Origin: Lagopus muta
Lineage: Eukaryota; Chordata; Aves; Galliformes; Phasianidae
Length of the DNA: 64,000 nt
Reading direction: 5' to 3'
NCBI RefSeq assembly: GCF_023343835.1
Contig: NC_064433.1
Span: 72,582,823-72,646,822 of the forward strand
The notes below the pieces were generated by a model. The model saw only the letters and a list, made by a program, of their open reading frames with translations. It was not told the origin of the DNA and did not search any database. Positions 21,214 through 34,104 of the stretch are shown piece by piece. The translations under genes and the position numbers were made by a program. Numbering within the stretch: the first letter of the stretch is position 1; every line of letters begins with the position of its first letter.

Positions 21214-24200
21214 TCGTGTCAGAAATGACCATTTAAAGGCAGGCAAGGAGATAATCTTAAGTCAGAAAACATTGTAAAGCTTCATGATATTTAGAAAGAG
21301 GGCACGGATGTACTCGTTACTTACAGCCAGCACTTCACTGTCTCCCAGACTCCACTGAAAAATGGTGCTAGTTCTGAGGACTTGATGCACAGTAATTGGA
21401 AGATATTTTGACACAAAGATGGTTTTCCTTCGGAAAACTAGACTTGAAACTTCATGAAAATACACAATGGCTATGGTAATAAATTGGATTTAAACTGTAG
21501 GTTTATTAATCCCACGTTGTCTTTAGTTGTCTTCAGTCAGTTCAACTGTACAGTACAGTCATGGACAATCCCAATTAATAATCATTTAGTGAGTACAAAC
21601 ACCATGCCGCTTGAACAGAAGAATCCATTACTAGCATCAGATTGACAAAAAATGTAGGAAAAGTTGATACAATGAAGATAGCATTGCCATTCAGATGAAA
21701 CCTGAAAAACACTTATGCAATCCAGCATCAAAAATAAACAGCCTTGCCGCTTCCAAGACGTGATCCCTGGCACCAGTACAGGCTGGGGAAGCAGCTGTGC
21801 TCTTTGAAAGATATTGGGAATCCTGGTTAAAAGTGAACTGAACTTGAGTGAGAAGCTATGGTGAGGAAGAACAACTACATCACACTGCAGTACCAAGAAT
21901 GTAGCCTTTTAGCAAATCTGTTTTGTTCCCCACGATTTCTAAGATAAATTTCCACACATAACTGCAGATTTTGTTTCATAATCCTTAGTATCTTTGAGTA
22001 CTGCATCATCACAGTTTCTGTTTCAAAATGATGTAGTTTTTCTCTTCCTCTCTTTCCGTTTTCACTTCCTGGGAAGAATTCTTCCCATTCCTAATGTCAT
22101 TCAAAATCTGGGGAAAGAACTCTCTAATTCCTGCGTGGTCATTCTTTTATCCCTCACAATCCTGGGTGACTTGACAAACAAGCAAGTACTCTCAGAATTC
22201 ATTTTATACATTTAAACACTTAAGGCGTACATACGCAGTACATTGCCATAGGTATTCATTCTTTTCCAATTCATTAATTTACACTAATGTTCCTCTGAGC
22301 ACACATGATAGAATCCAGAGTGATCATACACTGGCTTATTTTACCTCATTTTTTCCACCATCACCTTCATCACTGAGACTTTTGACTGACCGTTAGCAAA
22401 TTGGCAAATTTCCATTGCTTGCTAGGCCTTAATAAGCAACTCCCAAAACAATAGACATTAAAATCCAAGGAAAACATCCTTGCACCTCATGAAATGCAAG
22501 GACAAGTAGTCTGTTATGACTCCAGTGCTTCTTGTGAAGCAGAATTAAGGGAGAACAAGGCTGTTCACACACCAAGTAAAGCCAAAAAGTTTTAGCACTT
22601 ATTGATTCCTTTTGCTAAGCTAATATGTTGGTCCTTAAACTAATATTCTGATCCCTATTGCTAAACAAACCAGCCTACGTCACCAACAAAGTACCCTTAC
22701 AGAACTAAATCTTGTTAGTTATACGGCTTTAAACAGTAGAAAGAGAATCCCTGGAAATTATAACATAGTGTCTCCAAAATTTTAACAACTTTGCCTGATC
22801 CTTCCTTGGCCAACATTTTGAATACTTTCTCTCACTTCTTTTTTTTCCTTCTCTGTAACAACTATGGACACTGTTCTTAGACAACAATTTTCTCAGGAAA
22901 AAAAAAAAAAAAAAAAAGGATAATGGAATAATAATTTAAATTGATTACCTAATTCCTATGAAGACTATTATAACAAGTCTTCTATATCTGATTCTTTGCT
23001 AATGGTGTAAAATTCACAGGTTTGTATTAGAGTAGCTTTTTTTTTAATCTATTATTGTATTCTAATTCAGTGATTTCCACTCCTTTTCTAACTCCTGTTT
23101 TAAGTTCATTAATGTCATTGTCATTTAACCATTCACTGGATAAAGAGCTCTGCTGGACAGTAGTTCAGATGTACTAAGCAAATATTCTGCTGCATGATAG
23201 CCAAATGAATGAGTAGTTAGATCTTTGTTACTGTCCCTGCTCCTTGCTTTTTGTGTGCAAATACTCGTGCTTCTGCGTAGGAATAAAGCTTTGCTTATAC
23301 CAGGGGCTAATTTATTTTTCAGATAGGAATTTTGCAGGTCATTGAACTAAGTGAATAGTTTTCTATAAAAAAAAAAAAACAACAACAACAACAACAACAA
23401 CAACAAAAATCTAGCTTGAATCTTGAAAAGAAGCTAAAATCAAAATGTTACAGAAACTGTTGCTTTCTTATCCCAGTGCATGCTCTTTCCTACATAGCAC
23501 CAAACAAAAGCATTCTTATCTCTACAACAATCATAGAATGATCAGTACTTTCCTTTTTCCGTGCATCCTTGGCATAGAAAACATCTATGTTGCAATCAAA
23601 TTGGTCTGAGTAGCTAAACTCATAAGTCAAGGTTGATCTTATATTCTTGGTCCCCTGAAATGTCTATATAACGTATGAGCTTCTGTCATTTGTACCTGCC
23701 TGGAGGAAATCGGCACATGAAATCTCAGCGAGAGCCCTTGTTTTGGAATGGGAAGGTGATGTTCATTTTAAACTGCTTACTAAGTTATTTTCTCTTACCC
23801 ATAGTCTCACATGTACCAAGACCTATGTGCCCAAGTGGCCTGGCCAGTGTTGGTATCTGTGACATGGAAGATGATGGAGGCCAGCTGTTACATCCTTAGT
23901 ACATATCTTGGTTTCTTTTTGTGTGGTGATGATAATCTGGTTTTTGAACACATCTTTTATATATGCTCAGGGAGTCAGCAGTGGTAGTGAGGTAATACTT
24001 TTCTTCAGAAACTTGTTCGCATCAGCCTCTAACTATCTCAGGCAAGGTTGCTGTCCATTGTTTTTTTATTAATTGGTAGTATCTATTTGTTTACACATCT
24101 GTTTCATTTGTGGGCTAACAAGAAGAGGAATAACAAATGCAGGGTAGTATAACTGTTGTTATTGTCCTGTGATCAATGTTTAAGTCTTCTGCACTGTGAT

Positions 24201-26837
24201 CCAATCCAATGTGGGCCTTCTGATCTTAGTGCCAACAACATACTAGTGGTTTTACTGCTGTTAATCAACTTCTTGCATACTCAGATAGACCATTTTCATA
24301 ATCCCTGCTGTATTATTTTTTCTCCTGCTTTCATACAGCATTCAGATGTTCTGCCTGTAAAAGTTTTTTTGTTACAAATCTCTTCATGCTGGCCAACTCA
24401 ACTGCAGAAAGCCCCATTTTCCTAAAGATGATATGATGTGGCCCCATGTTTATATCAGGGTTAAGAGAATTTTGTGGAAGTTGTTCAAAGCCCGCAATAC
24501 TTGCCCTGCCACAACAGTCAAATTTCTACCCCCTTCTCCTCTTTTCCGCCATGAGCCTGGATATTCAGCGCAGCAAAGAGAACAGATTTAGTATGACTTT
24601 CTGCTTTTGAATGAGGGACTGCTCTTCCCAGGCCTTAAAATAGGCAGAGACGTTTAAGAGATTTGAAAATGGAACCTAGGAGCCTAGGTCATCGTGCATT
24701 TTTGAAAGACACACTCTGCATCTGTATCACATTACTGCTCAGCTGCTTGGCTTTTCCTGGAGTATCTGAAAGTGGATATGTGCTGCTGTGTTCTAAAGGG
24801 GGCTTATTTTAATATTGCACTAAAATACTGACAATGAAATCTTGTTACTTTAATTAGGTGGCAACTACTGCAATCTTGGATCTTGAAACTTTGAGTAAGA
24901 AAAGATTGAGTGCTGAGGTAAATTTCTACCAGCATGGACTTCACAGGATTTATTTTACTGTAAATGCTATTGCTGTCTTTCTTGATGTCTCCCAAATTTT
25001 GCTGGGCTCACAATGCCAGAACAATGTATATCTGAAAAATCAAAAAGATGCCTGTGTGTTTTCTGGAGATAATTAATTCACAGACTAAAAAGACAAAGCT
25101 TAACCAAAATGAAATATCTTTTTTTATATAAGGCTTTTCTAGTGCAATCAGGTGCTCTAGAACTTACACAAAAATTCTTATTCGGATCTCTTTGCTAATA
25201 CACCAGAATTCAGAAACCTGCTGGCTGCAGATATATGGGATGGACTCATTTTGGTTCCAATTCAGAATTGCTGAACAACATAATATTCTGATGCAAACTT
25301 CAGTTCTCAACTGCACATCATTTTGTCTTAAGCTAGGTATCAAGACTCTGTGTCTTAGGACTGCCAGATATTCCAGTGAAATCACAATTTTTATCTATTG
25401 TGTAATTTCTGGATCAAGTGGAAGAAGTGCAGGTAATTTCTTCATCCTCCCCATACTGTATTCTGTCAGCTGCATATGCTTAGCAAGAAATTCTAAGTAG
25501 GAAGCTGTCCCTCGCTCTATTGGTCATAACAGGTCTCAGTAGTCACTTCCCAACTGGACTGACTAAATGCAAAAGCAATATATCCTAGAGACTTGAAAGA
25601 ATTTATCCTAGTTTTTTGTAGTATCATCTAACAACTGTGTTTAACCCAAAACTTTAGCCCCTCTCACCTTCTTGCCTTCAACATTTTGGGATGTTATCAG
25701 CACAAGGGATGTATCAGCACATCAATTTTCAGATGCCATGATCAGTCTTTGTCTTTTTTCCTCTGTTCTACTGCAGGGAGAAATTCAGGAAGATCAAAGG
25801 TACCAGGACACAAGAGGGTACTTCCCACAAAGTGCTTCTTTCATTTGGGCCAACAGAGTGGCTTGGTGGGAATCTGTGGTGGCAGATATGTCAGCACAAT
25901 TTAGAGAAGCTGTTTTAGTCTACGTACTAGCCTTGCTATAAGAAAACTGACAAAAGTGGTGGAAATCTGGGATGAAAACCAGCTCTGCATACTCTTGTGT
26001 CCACTATGTTCTGCTGCTCGTAGGATACTAATAAAGCATAAACTGCAAAATTATGCTTCAAAAATTTCTTAGGGGAATGCAAGCAACACTTGGAAGTAAA
26101 TATTACAATACAAATTTTAAAGACAGTAATGTCTCTGAGAGATTAAGCTTTTTCTTTATAGGAGTCACACGCTTTGGGAATGAGCAGATCTTCAAACTGT
26201 ACTATAAAACAACATCGGACGTCAATATCCTGCCCCTGCAACAGTGGCCATGAGACTTGTTTCCCATTTGCTTTCGCCTCCCACATAGGCTCTGTAGCTG
26301 TGCTGAAAGGCTGTGAAAAAAAACAATGGCACTCCTTGCTAAAAATTATATACAAACTTTGCATAGCTGAAAAATCATGAGACAAAATAAAAAGTGGTAG
26401 AGAAAGTGGTATGAAGATTTTCATTGTGAACAAAAGGCAGAAGATAACTTGAGTACTTGCTTCAAACAAGTCAGAGAGTTTCTCAAATTCTGCTTGATAC
26501 AATCCCCTCTCAAGAGCATAATCAGTATTTCGTACATCACTGGCTCCGACTTCTCACCTTCAAGGTTGCCATCTCTTCCCTGTCACTCACAGTGCTTAGA
26601 TTTGTGCCTCATATTACACTCCTGTCAAAGTGAAACTGAGTGTCACACCTGGTGTGCTCATTTCAATTGTACATCTAGGGACTCTTATTACTAATGCTGG
26701 GGCATCTCAAATGACACACGTTCTGTGCTATGAAAAAATGCCAGATATATTAGCAAAAGTATTTGCATAAAGCTCAGTAGTTTTTATTGACCTAGTGTAT
26801 TAATGAGCCCCATAAAACCAATTAGGATGGGTGACTG
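21214..26837. other. Intergenic, no gene recognised
   Basis: AT-rich sequence with a poly(A) run at about 22898 and the AAC repeat at 23367. The longest open frames, such as a 119-codon one at 26143-26502 on the - strand, show no recognised motif and no splice or start context that would support a gene. Confidence 0.5.
23367..23408 (+). repeat. Poly(A) followed by (AAC)n microsatellite
   Basis: A run of about 12 A is followed by about nine AAC units. It may be a retroposon tail, but no body is recognised upstream. Confidence 0.92.
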
Positions 26838-26912
26838 ATCATAGAATCTTTTGAGTTGGAAGGGACCTGTAAAGGTCATCTAGTCCAAATCCCCTGTAAT
26901 GTACAGAGACAT
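26838..26912 (-). mobile_element. CR1 LINE 3' terminal fragment
   Basis: ATCATAGAATCTTTTGAGTT and GGAAGGGACCTGTAAAGGTC are the antisense 3' end of CR1. It breaks off soon after GTCCAAATCCCCTG. Confidence 0.85.
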
Positions 26913-27503
26913 CTGATAGAATTCAAAGAATGAAAACAGCATCAGTGCAAAATGTAATCAATTAAGTTAGACAGTCTCAAGAAGAGGAAATGAAGATGCT
27001 CATAATTTACAAAAAAAAAAAAAGGAGCACTTGATCTTGACAAAAAGAGACTGTGAAACAGTAGGGAGGAATAGCCATTTCCTTCTCTCTAGTTCTTTAA
27101 AGCATTATGAAAGTCTTTGTCTTACAAATGTGCTGAGGTAGCTCTGAGAGGAAGGATTTCAATTTGTTTCCTTGGAGACTACAAGAGATACAGAAAGCAC
27201 AGTAACACTATTTGATACAAAACACTATTTTTCATCATGGTCGCCAGCATATATTATGCATTTTCACCGACAATGAACAAGAACCTACATGCTGGGCTTG
27301 CCAATATCTGCATGGCTTTCCAGCACATGACTTGTCATTCACATCACTGTTGCCACTGCTGAAACACACCACACACCACCTCACTGCATTAATATTCACT
27401 ATTTGGTCTCCACAAATGCTCAGCAAACATCAATGAATGTCAATAGATGCATTTTTTTTTTCTGCAAGCAGGAATTCAGTTACATGCTTCATATGTGATT
27501 CCG

Positions 27504-27730
27504 TAGAATCACAGAATCACAGAATCGTAAAATCATTTGAGTTGGAAGGAACCTTTAAAGGTCATCCAGTCCAACTCCCCTGCAATGAACAAAGCCATTT
27601 ACAGCTAAATCAGGTTGCTCACAGCCTGGGACACCCTGAACTTGATTGTCTCCAGAGACTGGGGCATCCACCACATCTCTGGACAACCAGTTCCATGACA
27701 GATGCCATTTTGTCAGATTGCCTTTCTCCT
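27504..27730 (-). mobile_element. CR1 LINE 3' fragment
   Basis: Three antisense tail octamers (AGAATCAC) are followed by TTGGAAGGAACCTTTAAAGG and the rest of the 3' UTR, to about CAACCAGTTCCATG. The 126-codon open frame running across it is a product of the repeat and not a gene. Confidence 0.87.
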
Positions 27731-28800
27731 GCCATCTGTCACATGGCAACAAAATGTACTGGAATATTGGTGGGAAAGTTCAACCTCTGCTGTCATACCA
27801 CCACTGTCCACCTCTGACATCATGGGCCAATAAAAAAGGAAGTATTACTTTCAGAGCAGCCCTCATAATTGCACAACTGAATGAGTATTCAAAAGATTAG
27901 ATCCAAGATTCACTGTGTAATGCACACATCATTCCCAAATAAATGTGATCACTTGTAATTCACCTCAGTGAAAAACACAAACACTTAACAACATTAGCAA
28001 TGCCCCCTTCTGCATATAACTTCAAGTTCAATGCTCCTGTCTGCACAACTGGCTCAGTAGAATTGCCACTGCAAACATAAGTATGTTTGAATAAAAGCAG
28101 TAGGAGCAAGTCCTATCTTTCACTTTGCTTACCTCTGTGTAATGGGCCACGAGCAGTCCTTTCAGAGGTACAGACAAGCTGTTAGTGCTTGGACCACTAT
28201 ATTAAGGAGTGCCTTGGATTCTCTGGGTATGCATAAAAACAGAAATAGCCACATCATGCCACTTCTCCCCAGATATTGAGCTACTCTGATGTACAGTGAT
28301 CATTCTGCCAAGCAAGAAATTGAAAAGTTTTCATTGCTCACTGGTGAGGTCCATTACTGTTTTTACATCCTCTTCTCTAAATAAGGAAGTCCCTGCGAGA
28401 CCTCTGCCTGCCCAAACAATTTGATTCCATTGCTTTTTGCAGCCAGTGAAACCTCACTCCTTCCTCTGGTCTTGGATGACCGCACTCATCAAAATTCAGC
28501 CATCCCAGAAGAAGAGCAGGTTAGTGTTACACCATAGCAATCTTACCTCTGGTATTCTGTTGATGTCAGTGATGACGTGGGGAGCATCAGCCTCTGCACT
28601 ATAAAGATTGGTCAAGCGAACAATACTGAGGCCACCCATGGGAGTGCAAGATCTCCAAAACGTGGTCCCCACCAAACTGAGTGCTGTTGGCCTGTCTCTG
28701 CTTCCAACCTGACGGCTCTTAGGCTTTAGTTTCATGTCAGCATTCTCCATTTGCTTTCCAAAAATAAGCCTATGCCACCATGCTGAAGGGAGAAAAATAA
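27731..28800. other. Upstream flank of FGF6
   Basis: No repeat is recognised. This kilobase should contain the FGF6 promoter. I see no clear TATA box at a fixed distance, so the transcription start is not placed. Confidence 0.5.
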
Positions 28801-28809
28801 GAGGGGCGG

Positions 28810-28840
28810 TATTTTTAGTGCCATTAATTCTGACCACGTG
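28810..28840 (+). promoter_or_regulatory. MEF2-like site and CACGTG E-box just upstream of FGF6 start codon
   Basis: TATTTTTAG (28810-28817 and neighbours) is close to the MEF2 consensus, and CACGTG lies at 28835-28840. FGF6 is expressed in the myogenic lineage in other vertebrates, so these are plausible muscle elements. They are short and could lie within the 5' UTR or be chance matches. Confidence 0.3.
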
Positions 28841-28857
28841 CCCTGGAGGTTGACCAG

Positions 28858-29197
28858 ATGACCGCTGCACAAAGACTTCTCATCACTATGTCTTGTGAAG
28901 CCACCATTCACTGGACATTAACTGTTTTTATTCTCTTGGGTTTTCTAGCTGGGATTGCTTCAACACACCCAGTTGTAAGCAGAACTAATGGAACATTGCT
29001 GGAAAGAGGATGGCAATCTCTGTTATCCAGATCCATTTCTGAGATGTCAGGGGAGAAGTCAAATGTGAACTGGGAGAATGACTATTTGCTAGGAATCAAG
29101 AGGCAGCGGAGGCTTTACTGCAACGTGGGCATCGGGTTTCATCTTCAAATCCTCCCAGATGGAAGGATAAATGGAGTTCACAATGAAAACCAATACA
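28858..29197 (+). CDS. FGF6: FGF6 exon 1 (coding part)
   Basis: 340 coding nt encode the signal peptide, the N-terminal extension and the first beta strands. The donor is TACA/GTGAGT, leaving one base of a Ser codon. Confidence 0.96.
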
Positions 29198-32089
29198 GTG
29201 AGTTGCATCCAGAAATGAAATAGAATATATGTCACTTAATTGCTGTGAACTCTTGTAATTACCATTCATAGAATGCAAATATTATTATTTGATATTACTA
29301 ATCTGTGCTACATCTGTTGCCCTTTAAAATTCTCTTGAGATCAATAGACATTGGAATCCTCCATGTTGAAACATGTTACAAATGCTTAGACAAATTTAGA
29401 TACAATTTATTTTTGCTGTACTTTACTGCACAGACCAGAGAAGGCAAACCAGGTTGAAAACTTGGTTTCTACTGCATTTGCTCACTACTCACCTTCTCAT
29501 CTGCCTTTTGAATTCAGGAGACTGTCACTGAGCTCGCATGATTTTGGAATCCTAGTCTTGGGAAACGCTGTAACTGAAGAGATACAGAGTTACAACTGAT
29601 CTGCTTGTTCTTATAGCTGCTGTTCTGCAACTGTAAGATTAGAAGAAAAGCATTTGTCCTGTGGGTTTGAATTTGTCCCTGAAAGCAGTAGCTATAAATC
29701 TTGTAGCTATCACAAAGGGCTTCAAATACAAGCCATACTTCTCTAGAGATCAATAACATACTCTGTAATTATAAACTAAGCAGATACAAGAAATTTAAAT
29801 ATTAGCCCAGGAGAATTTGAGAATTTGACAGATCTGTGAGCAAAATCGATTCTATAGGACTAGAATATGATTCCAGAATAATCATTATAAGATCCTTCAG
29901 TATGTAGGAGAAAATAAACAAACAAAAAACAAACAAACAAACAAACAAAAAACCCGGATAATTTATGTGTACTTCTATTTGTACTTCTATTATGTACAGT
30001 CAGGGAAATAATAATAATAAAGAATAAGGTATGTTCACTAGGGATTTAAAATAAATCAATCATATCTGAATTGTCTTTAATTAGCTATAAATTCTGTGAT
30101 AACATTTCTATTGAACTTCTTATTTTTTAGGCCTCTTTGAAATATCTACTGTAGAAAGAGGTGTTGTAAGCCTGTTTGGTGTGGAAAGTGCTCTCTTCAT
30201 TGGAATGAACAACAAGGGGAAGCTGTATGGAACTGTGAGTATAAATGCGAATAATGTTTCAAGCTTTAAACAAAAGCTTTAAACATTTTTGTTGTTTGTT
30301 TGTTTGTTTGTTTTTCCTCCTCTGAGAAATCTCTGATTTCAAGCAGAGAAAACTGCCCTCCAACTACATAAGGCAACCCAGCCTGATGTCATAAGTGTTA
30401 TTCAGAACAAGTGGTGCAGCTGTTGAGAGCCTGTTAAAGTTTTTCAGTAGGTTGTACAGAGAGTGCCCTAGGAAGCTGAATGTATTTTGCAAATAGGACA
30501 GATCAATTAGGTGGTGTCTTCTAAGGGCTTGGCACTGCAAACAACTTCTAGTAACAGGGAATCCTACTCATGCCAGCACTGTGTTATGCTTACAGGTGTG
30601 CTGTGAAAAAACCCTAAGAGGTAAAGCGTGTGTGTGAATCTGTGCACTGATGTGTGTGTATATGCATGTGTAGGAGAGAGAATTATGCTATGCTAGCTGT
30701 AGTTAGTATAGCTATGCTACAGCTATGCTAGCTGTAGTTAGTAAAATCATGAGTGTTCCTCTTCCTACCAAAACAGCCTTACCAGGAAGAATAGGGAATT
30801 CTACTGTACAAAGCCCACATATCCATCTGGGGCTATTTTAAGAATGTTTTTTGAGATCATTCTCAAAGAGTGGAGAAAGAGTTATAGCTGTTAACTATGG
30901 TACGCAAGTCACACTGAAACATAATCATCATCATTCTCATCTAGAAAGTGCTAGCTGTGCTTTTTAAATACAGTTTAATCTCTGATACCTGAATCTTTAG
31001 TCTCAAAATTTAGTAGAAAAGACATCTGTCAGGAAGCTTGTTTGAAAAAGTCTGATTCTGGGCAATGAGCAAAACCAATCCACCTCAAAGTAATGAATGA
31101 TACTGAATGAGTTAAGCTTTTAAATTTTATTTTATTTTATTTTTGATCAAGAAACGACAGTCAGTTCCTTTAAAACAGCTGTAATCTATACAAACCATTT
31201 CACTGCTGAATAAAATACCAAATAATGAACGATTGGTAACTATTATTTATTCCTTCTCACAGAAATAGAAACAATGTGATATTTTAAGTTTTCAATCTGA
31301 GAATATTATTTTGCTCAATTTTGATTTCAAGCATATAAAAGTTCCAGAAGACCAATAGCTATGCTAAATGAGACTTTCTAAAAAAGTTCATGGTCTGGAT
31401 CCAGAGCTTCTTTTGATATTTGTCTATCTATCTATCCACCCACTTATCTATCTGTATATTCTAGTTTCTACTCGGTCTCAATTGTTTTCAAACATATTTT
31501 TAAAAGCTGTAATAGGTGTGCATTCACATGACGTCCTAAGCTAAGCTCGAATAAGCTCTGAATCATTTTATTACAAAGATGTTCAAGTAGAACAGCACTG
31601 GTAGTGTTTCATTTAATAAATCACAGTGCCTCTTGCAGAGGGGAGGTGTGAAATAAAGCAATTGGATAAAAGGACATGATAACACAGTCCATTATCCAGA
31701 CAGGTGACATCCGAGTTCTTTTAACAACAAATTAAGCACAGAGTGGGGAGATTTATTGTTAGATATAGACACTATGGCACCACCAGTTGCACTTTAAAAT
31801 GAACTCATTATCTGTAAAAACATTAGCAAGATAAGTGATTTGAGTCTTTCTGAAATATTAATTATACCTGCTTTTTTCTTTTTTCTTTTCTCTCTCTCTT
31901 CCTATTCTATAGGCTGCTTTCCATGATGAGTGCAAATTCAAAGAAACCTTGCTGCCCAACAACTACAATGCATATGAATCAAATGCTTACCATGGTGCTT
32001 ATATAGCACTCAGCAAACATGGCAGAGTGAAGAAAGGAAATAAAGTTTCTCCTGCTATGACAGCGACCCACTTTTTACCGAGAATATGA
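28858..32089 (+). CDS. FGF6: Fibroblast growth factor 6 (three exons, complete)
   Basis: Exons 28858-29197, 30131-30234 and 31913-32089 join to 206 codons plus TGA (human FGF6 has 208). All junctions are AG/GT, and exon 2 is the 104-nt exon typical of FGF genes. Residues 1-36 are a hydrophobic secretory leader. An N-glycosylation site NGT lies at 44-46. The beta-trefoil core starts near the [20 protein letters not shown] block (76-95). The FGF signature spans GKLYGT to NNYNAY with its Cys at 155, and basic heparin-binding residues lie at 183-192. The protein ends in HFLPRI, as in the FGF4/FGF6 group. It is a secreted paracrine ligand of FGF receptors (mainly the FGFR1 and FGFR4 groups) tied to myogenesis and muscle regeneration. 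The start aligns with the human start (LITMS after it). The first ATG has C at -3, and the in-frame ATG for Met11 has A at -3. FGF4 is the nearest alternative, but synteny with FGF23 and FERRY3 supports FGF6. Confidence 0.97.
29198..30130 (+). other. FGF6: FGF6 intron 1
   Basis: This intron is 933 bp and holds a CAAA repeat at 29911-29952. Nothing else is recognised. Confidence 0.9.
29911..29952 (+). repeat. (CAAA)n microsatellite
   Basis: Imperfect CAAA units with longer A runs lie in FGF6 intron 1. Confidence 0.92.
30131..30234 (+). CDS. FGF6: FGF6 exon 2
   Basis: 104 nt between TATTTTTTAG and GTGAGT encode [20 protein letters not shown] and the following strand to KLYGT. It is the core trefoil exon. 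Confidence 0.97.
30291..30315 (+). repeat. (GTTT)n microsatellite
   Basis: About six GTTT units lie soon after the exon 2 donor. Confidence 0.9.
30688..30743 (+). repeat. Short duplication: two identical 21-mers 35 bp apart
   Basis: CTATGCTAGCTGTAGTTAGT (plus A) occurs at 30688-30708 and 30723-30743 with a related linker, so this is a recent local tandem duplication. Confidence 0.9.
31913..32089 (+). CDS. FGF6: FGF6 exon 3 (coding part)
   Basis: After a long TC-rich tract and TATAG the exon encodes 58 residues, from the signature Cys region through the heparin-binding loop to the TGA at 32087-32089. Confidence 0.96.
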   Translation, partial: AAFHDECKFKETLLPNNYNAYESNAYHGAYIALSKHGRVKKGNKVSPAMTATHFLPRI

Positions 32090-32480
32090 GCAGGATCAAA
32101 GGAGAAGATCTAAAGTCCAAGAAAAACTGCTTCATTTTGCACATTGGAATAATTTCCCAGGTAAAGTATGGAATAATTTCCCAGGTAAAATATATATGCT
32201 GTTCACTGAAAGATAATATAGATATATATATGGATGAAAATATTTGTACTAGATTCAGCATATAGAATATGTATTCTGCTTCCCCTCTACTCTGTGCAGA
32301 TTTTACACGGCTGTGTGACTCCTTTGTTGCTGATCAAAACAAAATACAACTTGGAGTGCAGAGGAAAACAAGTATTTGAAAAACGTAGAATTTCTGTGAT
32401 AATTATCTAATCAATTGTTTATTATTTACAAACTAATATTGATTACCTCAGATAATAAACTGTAATTGAGAGCTGTTTAT
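32090..32480 (+). other. FGF6: FGF6 3' UTR (putative)
   Basis: It begins after the stop codon and contains a 24-bp tandem duplication. AATAAA at 32454-32459 is the first plausible poly(A) signal. Another AATAAA lies near 33296, so a longer UTR is possible. Confidence 0.5.
32145..32192 (+). repeat. 24-bp tandem duplication in FGF6 3' UTR
   Basis: TGGAATAATTTCCCAGGTAA begins both units (32145 and 32169), and only one base near the end of the unit differs. Confidence 0.93.
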
Positions 32481-33130
32481 ATATCATGTGCCAAAACATC
32501 AGATGACTGCTTCATCAGAGATTCGAGTAGTTTGCTCCCTCTGAGTATCTGCCTGCACCTCCTCTTGTACACTTGTACACATGGGTTCTGTCTCATAAGG
32601 TCCTCGTGATTTTGATTATGCTGGTGTTCATTCCACAGGCATTTCCATACAAGCAAACTGTCTGTCCCTGGAGCTCCTCTGTTTCACAAAAGATTCTGCA
32701 GGTTATCCTAACATGAACTTGCTGATTACATGAAAACCTACAGTAAATTTCCATCGGGAAGAAACACAGGATAAATCAGAAATTGATCCCAAATGCAAAA
32801 TACATGAGATCATGAGGAAATTGAGTGCCACCCAATTAGCATTTTGTATGCTATTTAAGTTTAGACCTACCTCCAATACAGAAGTGTACACTTTCAATAT
32901 AAACATAGACACGGGACGTGTGTGTATATCTAAATAATTATATACTTATAATGTATTTCTAGATGCATCCTGTCTCTAGACACTTAGGTGCTCTTAAGTA
33001 CATATACGCATAGAACAGTAAATATTTAATGGCAGCATTTTTAATTTCAGTTTAATCTTTTTGTCTTTAAGAACTGAAATGGAACTGCAGGATGTAATGT
33101 ATAAATTGTATGGAATTCGTGGAAGTTTCC

Positions 33131-33257
33131 AGCGAAGAGTTATTGTAGGAAATTTCTCTGTCTTGAATTCCCTTCTGTTTACTACTTCAAGTATAATTGG
33201 CTCTTTTCTATCATACCTCAATGAGGACAGAAGAAGAAAGAAATTATATAAGCCCAT
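33131..33257 (+). repeat. About 125-bp direct repeat downstream of FGF6, copy 1
   Basis: It matches 34105-34226 closely, sharing TTATTGTAGGAAATTTCTCT and TCTATCATACCTCA blocks. The second copy has a short deletion in the AAGAAGAAAG part. The 78-codon open frame across this copy has no recognised homology. Confidence 0.88.
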
Positions 33258-34104
33258 CTTCCCAGATAATTGCACAGAAATTTATAATAGTAAATAATAA
33301 ATTCCTATTTATAATAGGAATAATTCCTATTTCCATCATTTGAAAATCATCATATTCAAAAATAACATGGCAAGCTATGTGGAATTTTCCCAAATCTCTC
33401 CTAGAAGCTATACAAATGGTGCATAACCTTTCTTAAGTATCTTAACAATCTTTTTCCATATTACCAATGAAGCTACCCCCTCTGTGTTTTTGAAAGGGTA
33501 TTTTTAGAGGCCTTAAGTCAATAGTCACTATAAATGTTGGTTACCAGTAGCCTTGAGATTCTTGTATTGATGATATGCTCCTAAATTTGAAAATAGATTC
33601 AATGCAATGTCAGAGCATGAGCATTTTCATCATAGATGGACCATGCTGCTGCAGAAGTGAACATCTGAGTGCAATATAATATCTCCCATGTCCAGCTAGA
33701 ATGCAACTACGTCCAGCCTTGACATGCCATTCTATTTGTAGGGGATGTCTATTCATAATGAATTTGAGCCTTCTGAGATGTATGAAAAACAATGTTTAGG
33801 GACAGATTCTCAGATGGAGTAAACCAGCCAAACCAGACTCTCATTTTATAGGTGCAGAAGATTTTATTGGTGCAGAAGCATGCCTACAAAAGGTACATTT
33901 ACAACCACACTTTCTGAATAACTGTCAAAACAATTATTTTGTGAATATGACGCAGTTTTACAGCTAGTTTTGTGTGACTTACACTTGAATTTGAATTTAT
34001 TTTCTTGAATTAGGTGGTGATCACAGTGTAAGAGAAGAAAAAAAAATGGACTACTTACATACGCAAATGGTGTGCTTTACATATGGCAAAAGAAATGAGT
34101 TATT

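Larger units (their letters stand above)
30235..31912 (+). other. FGF6: FGF6 intron 2
   Basis: This intron is 1678 bp. It holds a GTTT repeat (30291-30315), a TG-rich stretch near 30629, a duplicated 21-mer (30688-30743), a TTTTA run near 31125 and a degenerate TATC run near 31423. Confidence 0.9.

Noticed and set aside
26143..26502. 119-codon open frame on the - strand
   Set aside because: No recognisable domain, no neighbours supporting it and no conserved pattern; probably chance in intergenic DNA.
27437..27817. 126-codon open frame on the + strand
   Set aside because: Most of it is the reverse complement of a CR1 3' UTR.
28496..28870. 124-codon antisense open frame overlapping the FGF6 start
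   Set aside because: No recognised motif or splice support. It overlaps the FGF6 promoter and first codons and is most simply a chance frame.
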